From contig CM068370.1 in assembly GCA_034769895.1 (NCBI GenBank), positions 38,095,031 to 38,159,030 of the forward strand: 64,000 nucleotides of DNA, in the 5' to 3' direction. The notes below the pieces were generated by a model, which worked only from the letters and a program-made list of their open reading frames with translations, had not been told where the DNA came from and searched no databases. Made by a program: the position numbers and the translations under genes. How positions within the stretch are numbered: the stretch's first letter is position 1; the number at the start of each line of letters is the position of its first letter. This document shows positions 35,754 through 46,003 of this stretch, piece after piece. This DNA comes from Magicicada septendecula (taxonomy: Eukaryota; Arthropoda; Insecta; Hemiptera; Cicadidae).

Positions 35754-35874
35754 CTTGTAGGAGCTGGCATGTTCTAGTGGGTCGTACGTGTGCGCGATCT
35801 GACGTTGGTCCTCGTTGGGGTTCTCTTGGTAGATGTTCTCATGTCCTTCCGCCTTTGTAGAACGGTTTTGTCCG
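35754..35874 (-). CDS. Candidate host internal exon
   Basis: Minus strand: a strong pyrimidine tract and acceptor (CTTTTGTTTCCGCATTTCAG) at 35875-35894, a 121-bp open block, then AAG/GTAAAT. The frame opened by both sites reads GQNRSTKAEGHENIYQENPN, EDQRQIAHTYDPLEHASSYK and ends on a codon boundary. The other frames are interrupted or less protein-like. Polar, with NIYQ and YDPL tyrosine contexts as in cytoplasmic tails or adaptor proteins, but no family is recognised. No partner exon was found. Confidence 0.45.
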
Positions 35875-36291
35875 CTGAAATGCGGAAACAAAAGTCAGAA
35901 TAAAAATAAACAAACATTAAACGTCGCTTAGGGAATTTTGAACGCTGCCACGTTGTCATCTTGGTCGTCTCCTAAACAGACTGCAAATGAGTCAGTCACA
36001 CAGTAAATTGCTGGAGTTTTTGACATACACTTCTCTTCAACTCTCTGCACTTAGAATGCCAATTAGAATGTTATAAAACATTATTATAAAACGTCTCTCT
36101 CATAGCCAGAAGTAGTTAACTTTGTGTTATTTAATGTCTGCCCCCATACAGTTCTGAATAGTAAGGGGGACGATTTCAGTTTTGTGTCCCTGTCTCTCTC
36201 CAGAAGTTCGTAGACAAATTATTCGTGCAAGTTACTATGACTGTCCTCCAAATGTGGTGTCAGAACGTTACACCAAAAAAATACTGCATAC

Positions 36292-36775
36292 TGTTACGAC
36301 GGCCACACAGACCGTCGTATTGTTTAGTGGAAACAGAATGACTGACATCTACGAAGTCACTAAATACAACCTTTAATTAGACACAAACAGCAGTTATAAA
36401 TCAATAAAGCACTTTCACACGATAATTCAAGTTCAATTTAACCGACACACATAAATAAATGTCCCCTTATTACAGTTCCCCACCAATTAACACGATGATC
36501 ACTTCGCCACAATACTTCGGTCCGCACTTGAATAAATCGCTAACTGCAACTCAACCGGTGCTACATTTCGGTATCCTATATTTATACCTCCGCCGCGTTG
36601 CATTGTAGCCAGATAGCGAGCCTGGATGCTGGTAGAGTAGTCGAATAAACGTCTGGCAGGGGCATCGGCGTCTCGCGTAGGCTAGAACAGTCCACAGCGT
36701 TACGTAATTCGTCACGTAGAGTGATCTGTAAACCTCTGGAACAGTCTCGCATGCGGCGTGCCAAGAATCACCGAT
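36292..36775 (+). mobile_element. LTR-like fragment a
   Basis: Begins TGTTACGACGGCCACACAGA, like the LTR at 50.94 kb and the one at 46.93 kb, and shares a layout of CACTAAATACAACCTTTAATT / TTTATACC. No matching 3' terminus could be fixed, so the right end is approximate. No internal retroelement coding sequence. Confidence 0.5.
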
Positions 36776-36999
36776 GGCATACTATTTATTTCCACAGGGT
36801 TGCAATGCTATACCAAGTAACGTATTTAATCCCGCGTTCCTCATGAACAAACGCGCAGACTCCCTTATTACAATTTTATTTATTGCAAAAATTGTTTTAA
36901 ATTATATATTTGTAAAACGAGTAACATTTATAAAGCGACCTGTAAAGCATCATACTAATTACCAACATTATCGTCATGTATCATCTTCGCCACCATTCT

Positions 37000-37158
37000 C
37001 TTCTTCTTCTTCTTCTTCTTCTTCTTCTTCTTCTTCTTCTTCTTCTTCTTCTTCTTCTTCTTCTTCTTCTTCTTCTTCTTCTTCTTCTTCTTCCTCTTCC
37101 ACTTCCTCTTCCTCTTCCTCTTCCTCTTCCTCTTCCTCTTCCTCTTCCTCTTCCTCTT
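37000..37158. repeat. (TTC)n then (TTCCTC)n microsatellite
   Basis: About 93 bp of TTC followed by about 66 bp of the hexamer TTCCTC. Unlike the other TTC arrays here no LINE end could be seen beside it. Confidence 0.96.
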
Positions 37159-37874
37159 CTCTTTCGTATTATTCTGCTCTGCTTTCATTCCTCCAGACAT
37201 ATTGTAGTTTGATGCGACCAAAGACGTACTTCTCACATTCTTTCTAAATGTTTTCGCCACGTACTTCTCTCTACAAATTTTTCGTCATTTTTTGTACTAT
37301 ATTTCATTGTGTGATATGTTTATCCAATTCAACGCTTATGACGTTTACGTTCGTATTCGCTTGAATATGCCAAAGAAATTTTATTTCCAATGTTTGTATT
37401 CCAGTTATCAACCGTGCACCCTTTCCCTACACCCCTCATCTGCAGCCTACAGTATTACTGTAAAGTAATAGATATCATTTAGGAGTTGCTTTTATACTTA
37501 CTTCTTAATGTCATGCTAACTGTCTCAGAGGAGTATACAGATAAATAATGAACATAAAAAGTGGTCTGAAAAAAAGTATTAATAAAAATAGGATAACACA
37601 AAATATTGCACTTTGCATAGGAAATTCATAGTTACCAACAAGGATGCAACAAATTTGTGCCTTATAGTCAGTACACTATGTTGAATATTTCTTCCAGTGT
37701 TATATGTACGAAACATAATTTCATTACATTTTATCCTGTAACTGATAACATTTCTTTCGAAACAGTAGACATTCCATCAGCATATTTATATTAAAAGCGT
37801 AATATTTCAAAAATATAAAATGTGGTATTGAAACACGTTTGACCGAAACACGAAAAAACTTTCATAAAATCTTT
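37159..37874. other. No gene seen
   Basis: Unassigned AT-rich sequence. Confidence 0.35.
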
Positions 37875-38155
37875 TTTTTTTTTCTTTTTATATAGCCTAT
37901 AGGTACCATAAAAAATAATGTTATTATTTATATTCTTAAAGGGATCGATTTCGGTCACAGACCATCATCAGGTTATATAGCACATTCACAATATTATAAA
38001 ACTGTGAATAATATTATAATATATAATACAATTTTATAACATTGTGAATGTGCTATATAACCTGATGATGGTCTGTGATCGAAATCGATCGCTTTAAAAA
38101 TATAAATAATAACATTATATGGTACCTTTAGGCTATATAAAAAAATACAAAAAAT
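37875..38155. mobile_element. Foldback element D with hammerhead-like motifs in both arms
   Basis: Arms 37890-37995 and 38040-38150 are close reverse complements around a short AT palindrome-rich centre. Right arm: CTGATGA (38062), T, stem GGTC with GATC, GAAATCGATC. Left arm on the minus strand: CTGATGA, T, stem GGTC with GACC, GAAATCGATC. The differing stem base keeps pairing possible in both. Outer arm ends are A/T homopolymer-rich. No ORF. Confidence 0.7.
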
Positions 38156-39049
38156 AAAAAATTGAATTATAGGTACCATTAGTAAAAAACAATAAGTGTA
38201 AGTATAAAATACATCACATTATCATTAGGTTCATAAAATCATTCCACGGAATGCAGGTTTCATTTTTAACAAAAACGTTGAAAACATATTTAAATAAACT
38301 GAAATATATCACAGTGAATAAATTATTACAGTAATCAGGAGTTTGTAATTTTTCTGGTAACTGAAATAAATCATTTAATTTTGAAATACGTATATCGAAT
38401 AATACGTAATTTAATTTCGTTCAAAATAGTAAGTGATTTCTGCAACTCAGGAAGCTTACTATAATAAGTAATAATAATTCGATGTTTTCTGAACAGCTCT
38501 CTTGCTTACACCATGCAGCTGTCCCCAGTAATAAAGAAGTCCCTCGCTGATCGACTTTTTGCCCTCAGTACTGAAAAAAAACCTGAGCCGAATGTAACAA
38601 AATATTTTTTCTTTGCTTCAGTCAACACATTAGTGCAATTTAATGCGACCGTAGTCTCAGGTATACATAGATCTGCAACCACACAAAACATAAATTTCAT
38701 TTAGGCTAAGTGTACGACATTAGAGTACTGGCGAGTTAAGTTTCTAAACTAACTAAAACTCCTGTTTTTCTCAGTATAGCAATTTGTATTTTTTTATATG
38801 TATATTTGTAACTGTAATTTTTTTAAATAACCCAAAAGACGTAAAGTAACATTATTTATAACGGATGACAATATTTTATGATTTTTTTGAAATTAATTTC
38901 TCGGTTACAAAAATTTTCTAGTTTGCTAGTACAGGCGATCGGTTTCTCCATAAGAACAATGTAGCCTATTTCCCTGTCTAGCCGATAGCCTCATGTGACT
39001 GATGGACAAAGTATAGTGTAACGTTTGTGTTAGAAGTGTAAAGACTACC
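38156..39049. other. No gene seen
   Basis: AT-rich. A 63-codon plus-strand frame at 38513 starts in a fair context (CACCATGCAG) but shows no domain. Confidence 0.35.
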
Positions 39050-39052
39050 TAA

Positions 39053-40009
39053 GGCCCCTTTTATGCATCCGATTTATATCGTCAGATAAGTTTTACATCC
39101 GATTTGACTCCGATTTCTGTCGTGCGTCAAAAATATCATAAGCTGGTGTGAACAAACTTTTTAGCACTGCCATCATCAGTGCGTGTTGCCTGCCGCTTAT
39201 CAGTTCGTTTTTATAATCTTCGGAAGCAGTATCCCTTAGTGGTCTCCTATTTCGGATTTCGTCAATGTGCCATTCAGTATTAATGTCTTACATGTTAACA
39301 GTACACATTAAGACCATCATACTACCACGTGAATACCACCGATTACTTGGCACAACTGCCAAGGTTGGTAGCACTGATGTGTGAAAGTCGTACGATAAAA
39401 ACTCGGGCGCGAGCGCATAAACGGAACCACGGAACCATTACGGCCCGTCCCACGTTTGTCTGATGCGTTTCTTAGGACACCACGATATGTTTTTGAGTTC
39501 GGAACGATAAATATATCGTACAACAGCGCATAAAACGGCCCACTTGTTTCTTTGTTCTACATATGGTATACGAGGTTTTATCGTAGGTTATCTTCTTCTG
39601 ATAGTTCCTATCCGTTTCGGATGTTGGATATCATACAGACTATTTTAACTTTCTGTACTGCTGTACAGAATAAGTCACTTGTATTCATGCCAAACTAGGT
39701 CCTTAAATTTCTCAGCCATGAGATTCTCGGTCGCTCAACTCCTCTCTTTCCAAGTACTTTTCCCTGTAGTATGGACTGCAAAAAGTAAACTCTCAGTTCA
39801 ATTCTCATGAGATGTCCCAGATGCTGACGCTTTCTTTCCTTCACTGTGTTAATAACTTCCCTTTCTTTCCTCATCTTTCTAAGAACTTCGACATTAGTTA
39901 CATGTGCTGTCCATGAAACGCTCAGTATTCTACGGTAAAGCCACATTTCGAAAGTTTCCAATTATCGTAGGTTATAGTACGATATAATTCGGATGCATAA
40001 AAGAGGGCC
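39053..40009. mobile_element. PIF/Harbinger-type element, interrupted by a LINE
   Basis: Left end GGCCCCTTTTATGCATCCGA; right end reversed GGCCCTCTTTTATGCATCCG. Flanked by TAA at 39050-39052 and 40010-40012, the PIF/Harbinger target. A LINE fragment (39593-39960) lies inside. A second, inner end-like sequence (GCATAAAACGGCCC at 39513-39526) suggests either nesting of two related elements or an internal duplication. No transposase remnant was recognised. Confidence 0.82.
39593..39960 (-). pseudogene. LINE family H, C-terminal fragment with target duplication
   Basis: Minus strand: METFEMWLYRRILSVSWTAH, VTNVEVLRKMRKEREVINTV, KERKRQHLGHLMR, ILQGKVLGKRGVERPRISWL. Contains the usual LINE post-RT motifs (WxYRRIL, LGHxMR, GKRGxxRPRISW). 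Flanked by TTATCGTAGGTTAT at 39579-39592 and 39961-39974, a 14-bp target duplication within the Harbinger element. 5' truncated. Confidence 0.9.
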
Positions 40010-41004
40010 TAAATAGATAACAAAACTTATACAAAAACGTAAAAGAGATCAACAAAAATTGTAGCCAGAAATTGTGTCTAGTCCACGGAAAGCTGCTATC
40101 CAACCTGTTAAGTTTAGTCGAAGGCGTGCGGCGAGAACTGTGGAAACCCTCTTTGCATACAGAGACTGAACGAACATGTGGTTTTGTTTGAGGCAAGCGT
40201 AACGAGCAATCGTTACGTCGTCGTCAGCTGTTCTGCAATCGTTTTACATATCAAAGTGTCAGAATAAAGCAGTTGAAACGTGCGAGTGAGTGATAAACGC
40301 TCGTAGTGAGACGTCGGTGTCGGTCTGGTTATGGTGTAACACAGTAGTGACTGTATCCATTATCCAGTTACTACAGCCAATCGGCTGTATGCATTATCCT
40401 TGTGTATATATCTTCCACCTAATAACCTTTTTAATTATTTACGAGAACGATCGTGACTCATGTAACACCTGACTTCATGTTTTGTTTATCATACGACAAG
40501 TTTATACGCGCGCGCGCGCGCTCACACACACTATTGTGCACTATCTGAAGGACATTCTAGTAACGAATTTAAAATCTCTCGTTGATTTATTTCGTATCTT
40601 ATAATTAGTTCAAACTAGATAAAGAGAAACATTGTGCGCGCCTAGTAGTAGAAGTTACTGGCCGCGTGTGTGTTTGCGTAAGTCTCGCGTTGTATATATT
40701 TCATAATGAACAACAACAAGCCGAACAGCCTTTCCCATTGTAACCTGCTGTGTTTGTTTAAATGTGTCAAGCGGACACGACAATTTGTAACAAACCGATA
40801 CAATAAACTACAACAATGTGTTCTCGGATTGTGTTATAATTCATTTAATCAATGACACACAGACATGCAGATCGTTGATAATCTATCGGGCCGCGCGCAC
40901 CAATTATGTGGGATATAATTGCCTGCTCTGTATCTAAACACGAGTCTCTGCGCAGCGGACACAAAGCCGGTCGAAAAATTACAAATCCGTGACGCGCAGG
41001 TGGT
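40010..41004. other. No gene seen
   Basis: Contains (CG)n/(CA)n at 40507-40530 and scattered CpG-rich stretches to about 41000. No ORF. Confidence 0.4.
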
Positions 41005-41165
41005 CGTTGTAGGTCCGGTCACCTTCGCCGTTCCAGCGATATTGCCGCCCTTGGATTCGTGTGAACAGAAGAAAAGTGTTCACTAGACATGGAACGTTGT
41101 CAAAATAAGAACTGGCGAATCTACAGCCATCCTAAAATTTTGGGAAACCGAAACGAAACTTTAAA
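41005..41165 (+). repeat. Direct repeat flanking LINE copy, left
   Basis: About 160 bp that recur in the same orientation at 42213-42375, on the other side of the LINE family B copy (landmarks TCACCTTCGCCGTTC, GAATCTACAGCC, CCTAAAATTTTGGGAAA). The two differ at roughly one base in five by eye. In one shared frame both read ESTAxLKFWExExKL. Confidence 0.8.
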
Positions 41166-42212
41166 TTTTTTGAAACTTATAAAGTTAATGAAGATGACCA
41201 TGAGATTCACAAAAGCCAAAATTAAGTATGAGAATACGCTGAGTGAATAATCTGCATTTAATAAGGGAGTTAAGCAAGGTGATGGTTTATCTGCCGCCCT
41301 CTTTATTATTACGGAACACTATGCCATTAAACACATAGGTCAGGGAGGAACAATATTAAACAAGAGAAGACAATGTTATGTGCTTACGCTGGCAATGTTG
41401 TGATAATAGCTAGATCAAGAGAACGGATACCTGGGGTATACAAGGAGCTGAATAAAAATCCTCTGGAATGGGACTGAATACAAATATCACCAAGACTAAA
41501 TGCATGTTAATTTCTGCATCAGAAAGCAGAAGAAATCTATATAATTGATGCATAGAGGATAATTCTTTTGGCGTAGTTCATAAGTTCAGATACCTGGGTA
41601 ACGTGATAGATAATGAAGGGTCCACAAACACGACTATACGTGACAGAATACAAATTGAAAGTAGGGCTTATTATGTCAACAGTTGACTATTGAGAAGCAA
41701 ACTCATTAGTCGCAACACAAAAATAAAAATATGAGAGACACTTTTCAGACCGATTGTTACTTACGGTGGCGAGACATGGGCGTTAATAAGAAAGGAACAA
41801 GAAACACTAAGAAGGTTTTTGAACGAAAGACTGTAAGACGTGTTTATGGCGCGCTTAGAGAAGATGATGAACGGAGAGTAAGAAGTAACCAGGAGATAGC
41901 CGAGCTACTGCAGCATGAGGACGCTGTAAAATTCATAAATGCTCAACGCATACAGTTGTCAGGCCACCTAGAGAGGATGGTTGATCAGCGTATGCCAAAG
42001 AAAATCCTGAGGGCGCAAGTCTATAAAAACAGCAAGAGGAGTTGACCTAGGACAAGACGATTGGTTGATGTGCTGGGAGATGTAAGAAGAATGGATGTGA
42101 CGGGTTACACTGAAAGGGCAATGGATAAGAGGCATTGGAGAGGATTTGAATCCAGACATTGGTGTTGGAAGCTCACGTCGGGCTGTAGTGCTAAAGGAGA
42201 AGAAGAAGACTT
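41166..42212 (+). pseudogene. LINE family B, longest copy (RT to C-terminus)
   Basis: RT domain remnants [18 protein letters not shown] (the QGD segment of RT motif B), [11 protein letters not shown], then KFRYLGNVIDNEGSTNTTIR, DRIQIESRAYYVNS, LLRSKLISRNTKIKI, RPIVTYGGETWALIRKEQET, KTVRRVYGALREDDERRV, RSNQEIAELLQHEDAVKF, NAQRIQLSGHLERMVDQRMP, KKILRAQVYKNSKRS and a GAAGAAGAA end. The YADD motif is lost. Several stops and frameshifts. It shows that the shorter copies at 1.2 and 23.4 kb belong to a non-LTR retrotransposon. Confidence 0.88.
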
Positions 42213-42375
42213 TGCAGGTCCGGCCCGACTTGTCACCTTCGCCGTTCGAACAGTATTTGCTGCCCTCGAGTCAGAAGAAAAATATTCACTGGACAAGGAA
42301 CATTTTAAGAATAGTAATTGACGAATCTACAGCCTTCCTAAAATTTTGGGAAATCGAATCGAAACTTTAAACTCT
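42213..42375 (+). repeat. Direct repeat flanking LINE copy, right
   Basis: Partner of 41005-41165; see there. Open in one frame (RPDLSPSPFEQYLLPSSQKK, NIHWTRNILRIVIDESTAFL). Confidence 0.8.
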
Positions 42376-42551
42376 GTTTACCTTTACGAGACAAGACGTT
42401 AAAGAGTCAACGTGAGACACCAGACTTTCCAAGTTGAAATACTATGCTTTAACTGCATGACCATAACTGGCGGATAATTCCGTGAAACAGTCAATTAGCC
42501 TAACTTGTGTTGCGATGATTCATCGACGATTGGATAATGCAAACGTCTATA

Positions 42552-43384
42552 TCTTTCCGTTCTTATTTCAATCCAGATGTAAACAAACCCACGTGACAAA
42601 TCCTGAAACGCCATTGGTCAGGGGCGTTGACACTGTTCACTCAGAAATGTATTACGCGCATGCGCAGAATGTCTGTATAGTCAGTCTTGAAAAAGTTATC
42701 TTACCACTTAAATCGGGGCACGTCGTTTTAATGACTTCTTCCTTATCACTGTATTCTGAACCGTATTGAATTAATATGGGGCCAGTTGAAAGGATACGTT
42801 GCCCGTCACAACACAACATTAGCTGCTTGATATAAAACAATTTATTGAGAAGGCGGTAAATGATACAACGGCGGACAAGTGGAGTCATTGTATGCAGCAT
42901 CTAACCAAGGAAAATGATAAGTTATGGCAACTGACCCACACTACCGACTTCTCTGTAGACAATATTATCAATAATAACGCTGACTCAAGTGTTGATACAA
43001 GTTCAGACACAGATATGGAATGCTTTGAATTACTCTCTGACAGCGACTGATAGTATTCAGTACACTAGAAATTATCACAGATTTCATTTTGTTTTAAATG
43101 AATTTTACTTGTTTGTTTGTTGCGATATTTAAACGGTTAATAAAAAAAGCTCATAACTGGTGTTATGAAATATTACACTGTCGGTCTGACACTGTCACAC
43201 AAATTTTACTTTGATTAGGACAAATTATTACAATTTACGTGTGTTTACACATTGTCAATATTATATGTACCCTGTCTGTACTGCTTCTGTCAGAGTGACA
43301 CGCCTATAATTCAAGCAGCAAATAGCGTTTCAGTTGTGCCATGCCTGTTTGTTTACATAAGGATTAAGCTAAGAACGGAAACAG
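42552..43384 (+). mobile_element. Tc1/IS630-superfamily-like DNA transposon remnant
   Basis: Ends are diverged inverted repeats of about 65 bp (CTTTCCGTTCTTATTTCAAT at left; right reversed CTGTTTCCGTTCTTAGCTTA; both continue ATGTAAACAAAC and CTGAAACGC). TA lies at both outer borders. The interior encodes a transposase C-terminus. About 0.83 kb, so internally deleted. Confidence 0.75.
42765..43050 (+). pseudogene. Transposase C-terminus, IS630/Tc1-like
   Basis: Starts IELIWGQLKGYVARHNTT, then after a frame break at about 42825 LDIKQFIEKAVNDTTADKWS, CMQHLTKENDKLWQL, DSSVDTSSDTDMECFELLSD and two stops at 43048. The IE of (NP)IELIWGxLK matches the final catalytic Glu context of DDE transposases in this superfamily, followed by the usual acidic, Ser-rich C-terminus. 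The first two catalytic Asp segments are missing. Not active. Confidence 0.75.
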
Positions 43385-43529
43385 TATAAGCCTACATTAA
43401 AAAACTGAAGGCTTTATAATCAAGCACAACTAAAGTAGTGAAAACGGTTGTCTGGGGGCGCTGTGTCAAAAGATCTCATCGCACATGCGTTAATTTGACA
43501 ATTTGTTTTCGGAGTAAGTTAATTATTTT

Positions 43530-44180
43530 CTTGGATTTCGTTGTCCATGACGTGTCCGTTACTTAACTAAATATAATTATTTCACTACGACTCGGAACAC
43601 AAAACTTTTTATGGGTAAAAGTTTGCTGTATCACAAAGAACAAAACAAATTCGATCTACCTGGTGTTCACAAACTAAATTGCTCAGATTGCAACAAATTC
43701 TACATAGGCCAGACAGGACGTAGCTTCAAACAAAGATACATTGAACACACAAAGACACTCCACTCCACTACAGAAGCCACCTTTGCAAACCACCTCATTG
43801 AAGCAAACCACACATACAAAAACATCGACAATAACATGAACATTCTACACGTACACACAAAAGGCCGAAAACTAGACACTCTAGAACAACTGGAAATGTA
43901 CAAACACACGAAAACAAATAAAAACGACATCCTAAACGAACTGACGCAATTCAAATCACACGCATTATTCGAACATATCACACCCCACACACACAACATC
44001 GAACTTTCGAAAATCGATTTCGTCACCAACAACAAGACGGAAAGTGCTACCAGCGGCAACCTCTGAAGAAGCTTTTTAAAAGTGAAAACCGGTTCAGGTT
44101 ATAAGGTAAAACATTTACGTTTTTAACCATAAAAAGTTTTGTGTCCCGAGTCGTAGTGAAATAATTATATTTAGTTAATT
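43530..44180 (+). mobile_element. Penelope-like element, family 1, with inverted ends
   Basis: The left end (43530-43620, TCACTACGACTCGGAACACA) is the reverse complement of the right end (44127-44180, TGTGTCCCGAGTCGTAGTGA). Between them lie a GIY-YIG coding block and, after its stop, CTGAAGA (44063), A, stem GCTTT with AAAGT, GAAAA. Inverted terminal arrangements are known for Penelope elements. RT is absent: only the 3' part is present. Left arm has about 45 bases beyond the shared part, also found at 58.89-58.92 kb. Confidence 0.88.
43611..44066 (+). pseudogene. Penelope GIY-YIG endonuclease domain
   Basis: A 151-codon open frame, the longest intact protein remnant of this element. Key segment: GVHKLNCSDCNKFYIGQTGR, SFKQRYIEHTK. 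GVH stands in the GIY position, YIG is intact, CxxC between them is typical of Penelope endonucleases, and the Arg and His/Glu that follow are the usual active-site positions. Then FANHLIEANHTYKNID, KGRKLDTLEQLEMYKHTK, NDILNELTQFKSHALFEHIT. In full-length elements this domain follows a reverse transcriptase and nicks DNA at the target. Here the ATG is contributed by the inverted arm, so the frame is a truncated product, not a complete gene. Confidence 0.93.
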
Positions 44181-44261
44181 ATTTTGTATTCAGAACACCT
44201 GTACGGTTAGTGTATCGCGTTGTTGTATGTCATGGTTTAAAAATGATTAATATAAGACTTT

Positions 44262-44545
44262 CACGGCCGGCGTCAAACTGACTAAACTCTGAGCTACTGG
44301 GCCGGTGTCCACGTCTGTTGTTACTAACAAATGTTTCGCCATCTCGTCTGGAGGTCATCTTCAGTGTGAAAAACGATTCACGAACTGACACGGTCTTCGT
44401 CAGTTAAGCACAGTATTGTGAAAAAACGTTAACCGACGAAGGGCGTGGCAGTTGGTGAATCGTTTTTCACATTGAAGATGGTCTCCAGAGGAGAGGCCGA
44501 AACGGCCCAATAACCCGGAGTTTAGTCAGTTTGTTCCAAAAAGAT
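44262..44545. mobile_element. Foldback element F with hammerhead-like motifs
   Basis: Left arm (44262-44375, read on minus) and right arm (44455-44540) are diverged inverted repeats. Right: TGAAGA, T, stem GGTCTCC with GGAGAGGCC, GAAACGG. Left on minus: CTGAAGA, T, GACCTCC..., GAAACA. The centre holds GCACAGTATTGTGA, like the CCACAGTACTGTGG centre in elements E and H. The left outer end GACTTTCACGGCCGGCGTC matches the tail of E. No ORF. Confidence 0.68.
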
Positions 44546-45159
44546 GATGAAGTTCTTCTTGGAAATTAACATACACACGAGCGTTGGAACGTAATTATTA
44601 CATAAGAAAAAGCGAAGAATAACGACGATAGCGAGAAGTAAAGGATTAAAGAATTAAAACCATTAGAGTAAGGACGGGAAACAATCCATAATTTAATCAA
44701 AAGAAAAAGGAATAAACGTACCTTAATAAATTATAAAATAGAGGTCGAAAGGGAATCCGGTTCTGTACGAGGCTGAAAATCAGTCGGTACGAATTTTCTT
44801 ACAAATTGTTTATAAACAAAGCTTGCATGTGAGAAGAAAAAATGTGTATTCAAGATGTATTCCAAATGAGAAGACGTGGGCGTGAGACCGCTAAACGGAA
44901 TCAATAAATCGATTATTTTTACAACCGCTATCTGCCCGCGAGACTGTATACTATTTTACTAGAACCGGCGAGAGAATAAAGTTTCAGAATTTACTGTCGC
45001 CGCGTCAGCACAGAACAAAAGCCGTAACCTTGGCCTTTAATCAGAGTGACCTTCATTTCATAGCGCGGAAATTTCATCCTTATCGGTCGGCTGATGCTTG
45101 GCAATTTAACAAGCCTAATCGCTCGATGACTTTACCTGCCCCTCGGAAGTTTTACTTAC
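44546..45159. other. No gene seen
   Basis: Unassigned; contains no recognised repeat copy. Confidence 0.35.
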
Positions 45160-45293
45160 CACAATGTTCAGACCACAAGTAATCTTGCCTTCCATTTTAT
45201 TTACTCTGCATCTTCTGTGTTTAATACGATCTTTGGACCCAATACTGGATGGCGTGTTGCAATCTCTAACGACTCTCAAAGGGGGTATACGAT
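45160..45293 (-). CDS. Candidate host internal exon, tentative
   Basis: Minus strand: T-rich tract and acceptor (TTTAATTTATTGTTTCAAG), 134 bp open, then GTG/GTAAGT. Reads RIPPLRVVRDCNTPSSIGSK, DRIKHRRCRVNKMEGKITCG, LNIV and ends on a codon boundary. Basic, Cys-containing, family not recognised. Same strand as the exon at 35.75 kb, but the phases do not allow direct joining, so at least one exon would lie between if they belong together. Confidence 0.3.
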
Positions 45294-45366
45294 CTTGAAA
45301 CAATAAATTAAACCTCAACCGTATGACCTCTTGCAATCAAGTTTCCATTTGCACACACATACACGC

Positions 45367-45387
45367 GCGCGCGCGCGCCGCGCACAC
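45367..45387. repeat. Short CG-rich alternating run
   Basis: CGCGCG dinucleotide run of about 20 bp inside CA-rich DNA; similar to 40.51 kb. Confidence 0.85.
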
Positions 45388-45473
45388 GAGAATGCTATAT
45401 ATTAAAGTCTGTTTTCTAAAAATTTACACTTCAGTGTACACTTTCCTTTTATAGGCCTTTTTTTATTTGTATC

Positions 45474-45567
45474 GACCATCTAAGGACTACATGCCAATTT
45501 CAATTCTTTGTTCTTTGTTCTTTTCTCTTTCTCCAATATTCTTTCATCTCTTCACTGTGTCTTTTTA
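45474..45567 (-). pseudogene. LINE family E, 3' tail fragment
   Basis: Matches the extreme 3' part of the family E copies at 4.78-4.87 and 46.0-46.1 kb (CATGCCAATTTCAATTCTTT, CTTCACTGTGTCT). Non-coding tail only. Confidence 0.75.
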
Positions 45568-46003
45568 AATCAAATAATATAAACTAAAAAAAATAAATTA
45601 AAATACTGCTACGTATTTTTGAGAAAATATTCTGTTAGGAGTCAAACAGGGTATCAACATACATAAGCTAAATTTTGCTTTGCAGTCGAGTTAATTACTT
45701 TTGTATATTACCTCTTCTTAATCATATTTTACATGACTTTCTACACATGTCCATAGATAAATACAACCAAACGGATACCCTCATTCTTAGGATAATTCTA
45801 AAGATAATTATTTATTTATTTTAATTTAATTTATTGCTCAGTAATAAAGCTTTTAATATTATTAAGGAATCCATATTGTATCTAGATGTTTGTTCTATTT
45901 CAAGAAAAATCTAAAACAAAACTATTTAAATAATATATTCCTTATGTATATTAAAGTTAATACTAACTTTAAGGTACTAGTTGGTTTATTATATCGGCGA
46001 TCG
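45568..46003. other. AT-rich, no gene seen
   Basis: TTTATT-type low complexity and unassigned sequence. Confidence 0.4.

Noticed and set aside
36774-37260. 157-codon Ser-rich and 101-codon Lys/Arg-rich frames
   Set aside because: Translation of the TTC / TTCCTC microsatellite; no flanking coding sequence.
43700-44059. 119-codon minus-strand ORF
   Set aside because: Antisense shadow of the GIY-YIG coding block.
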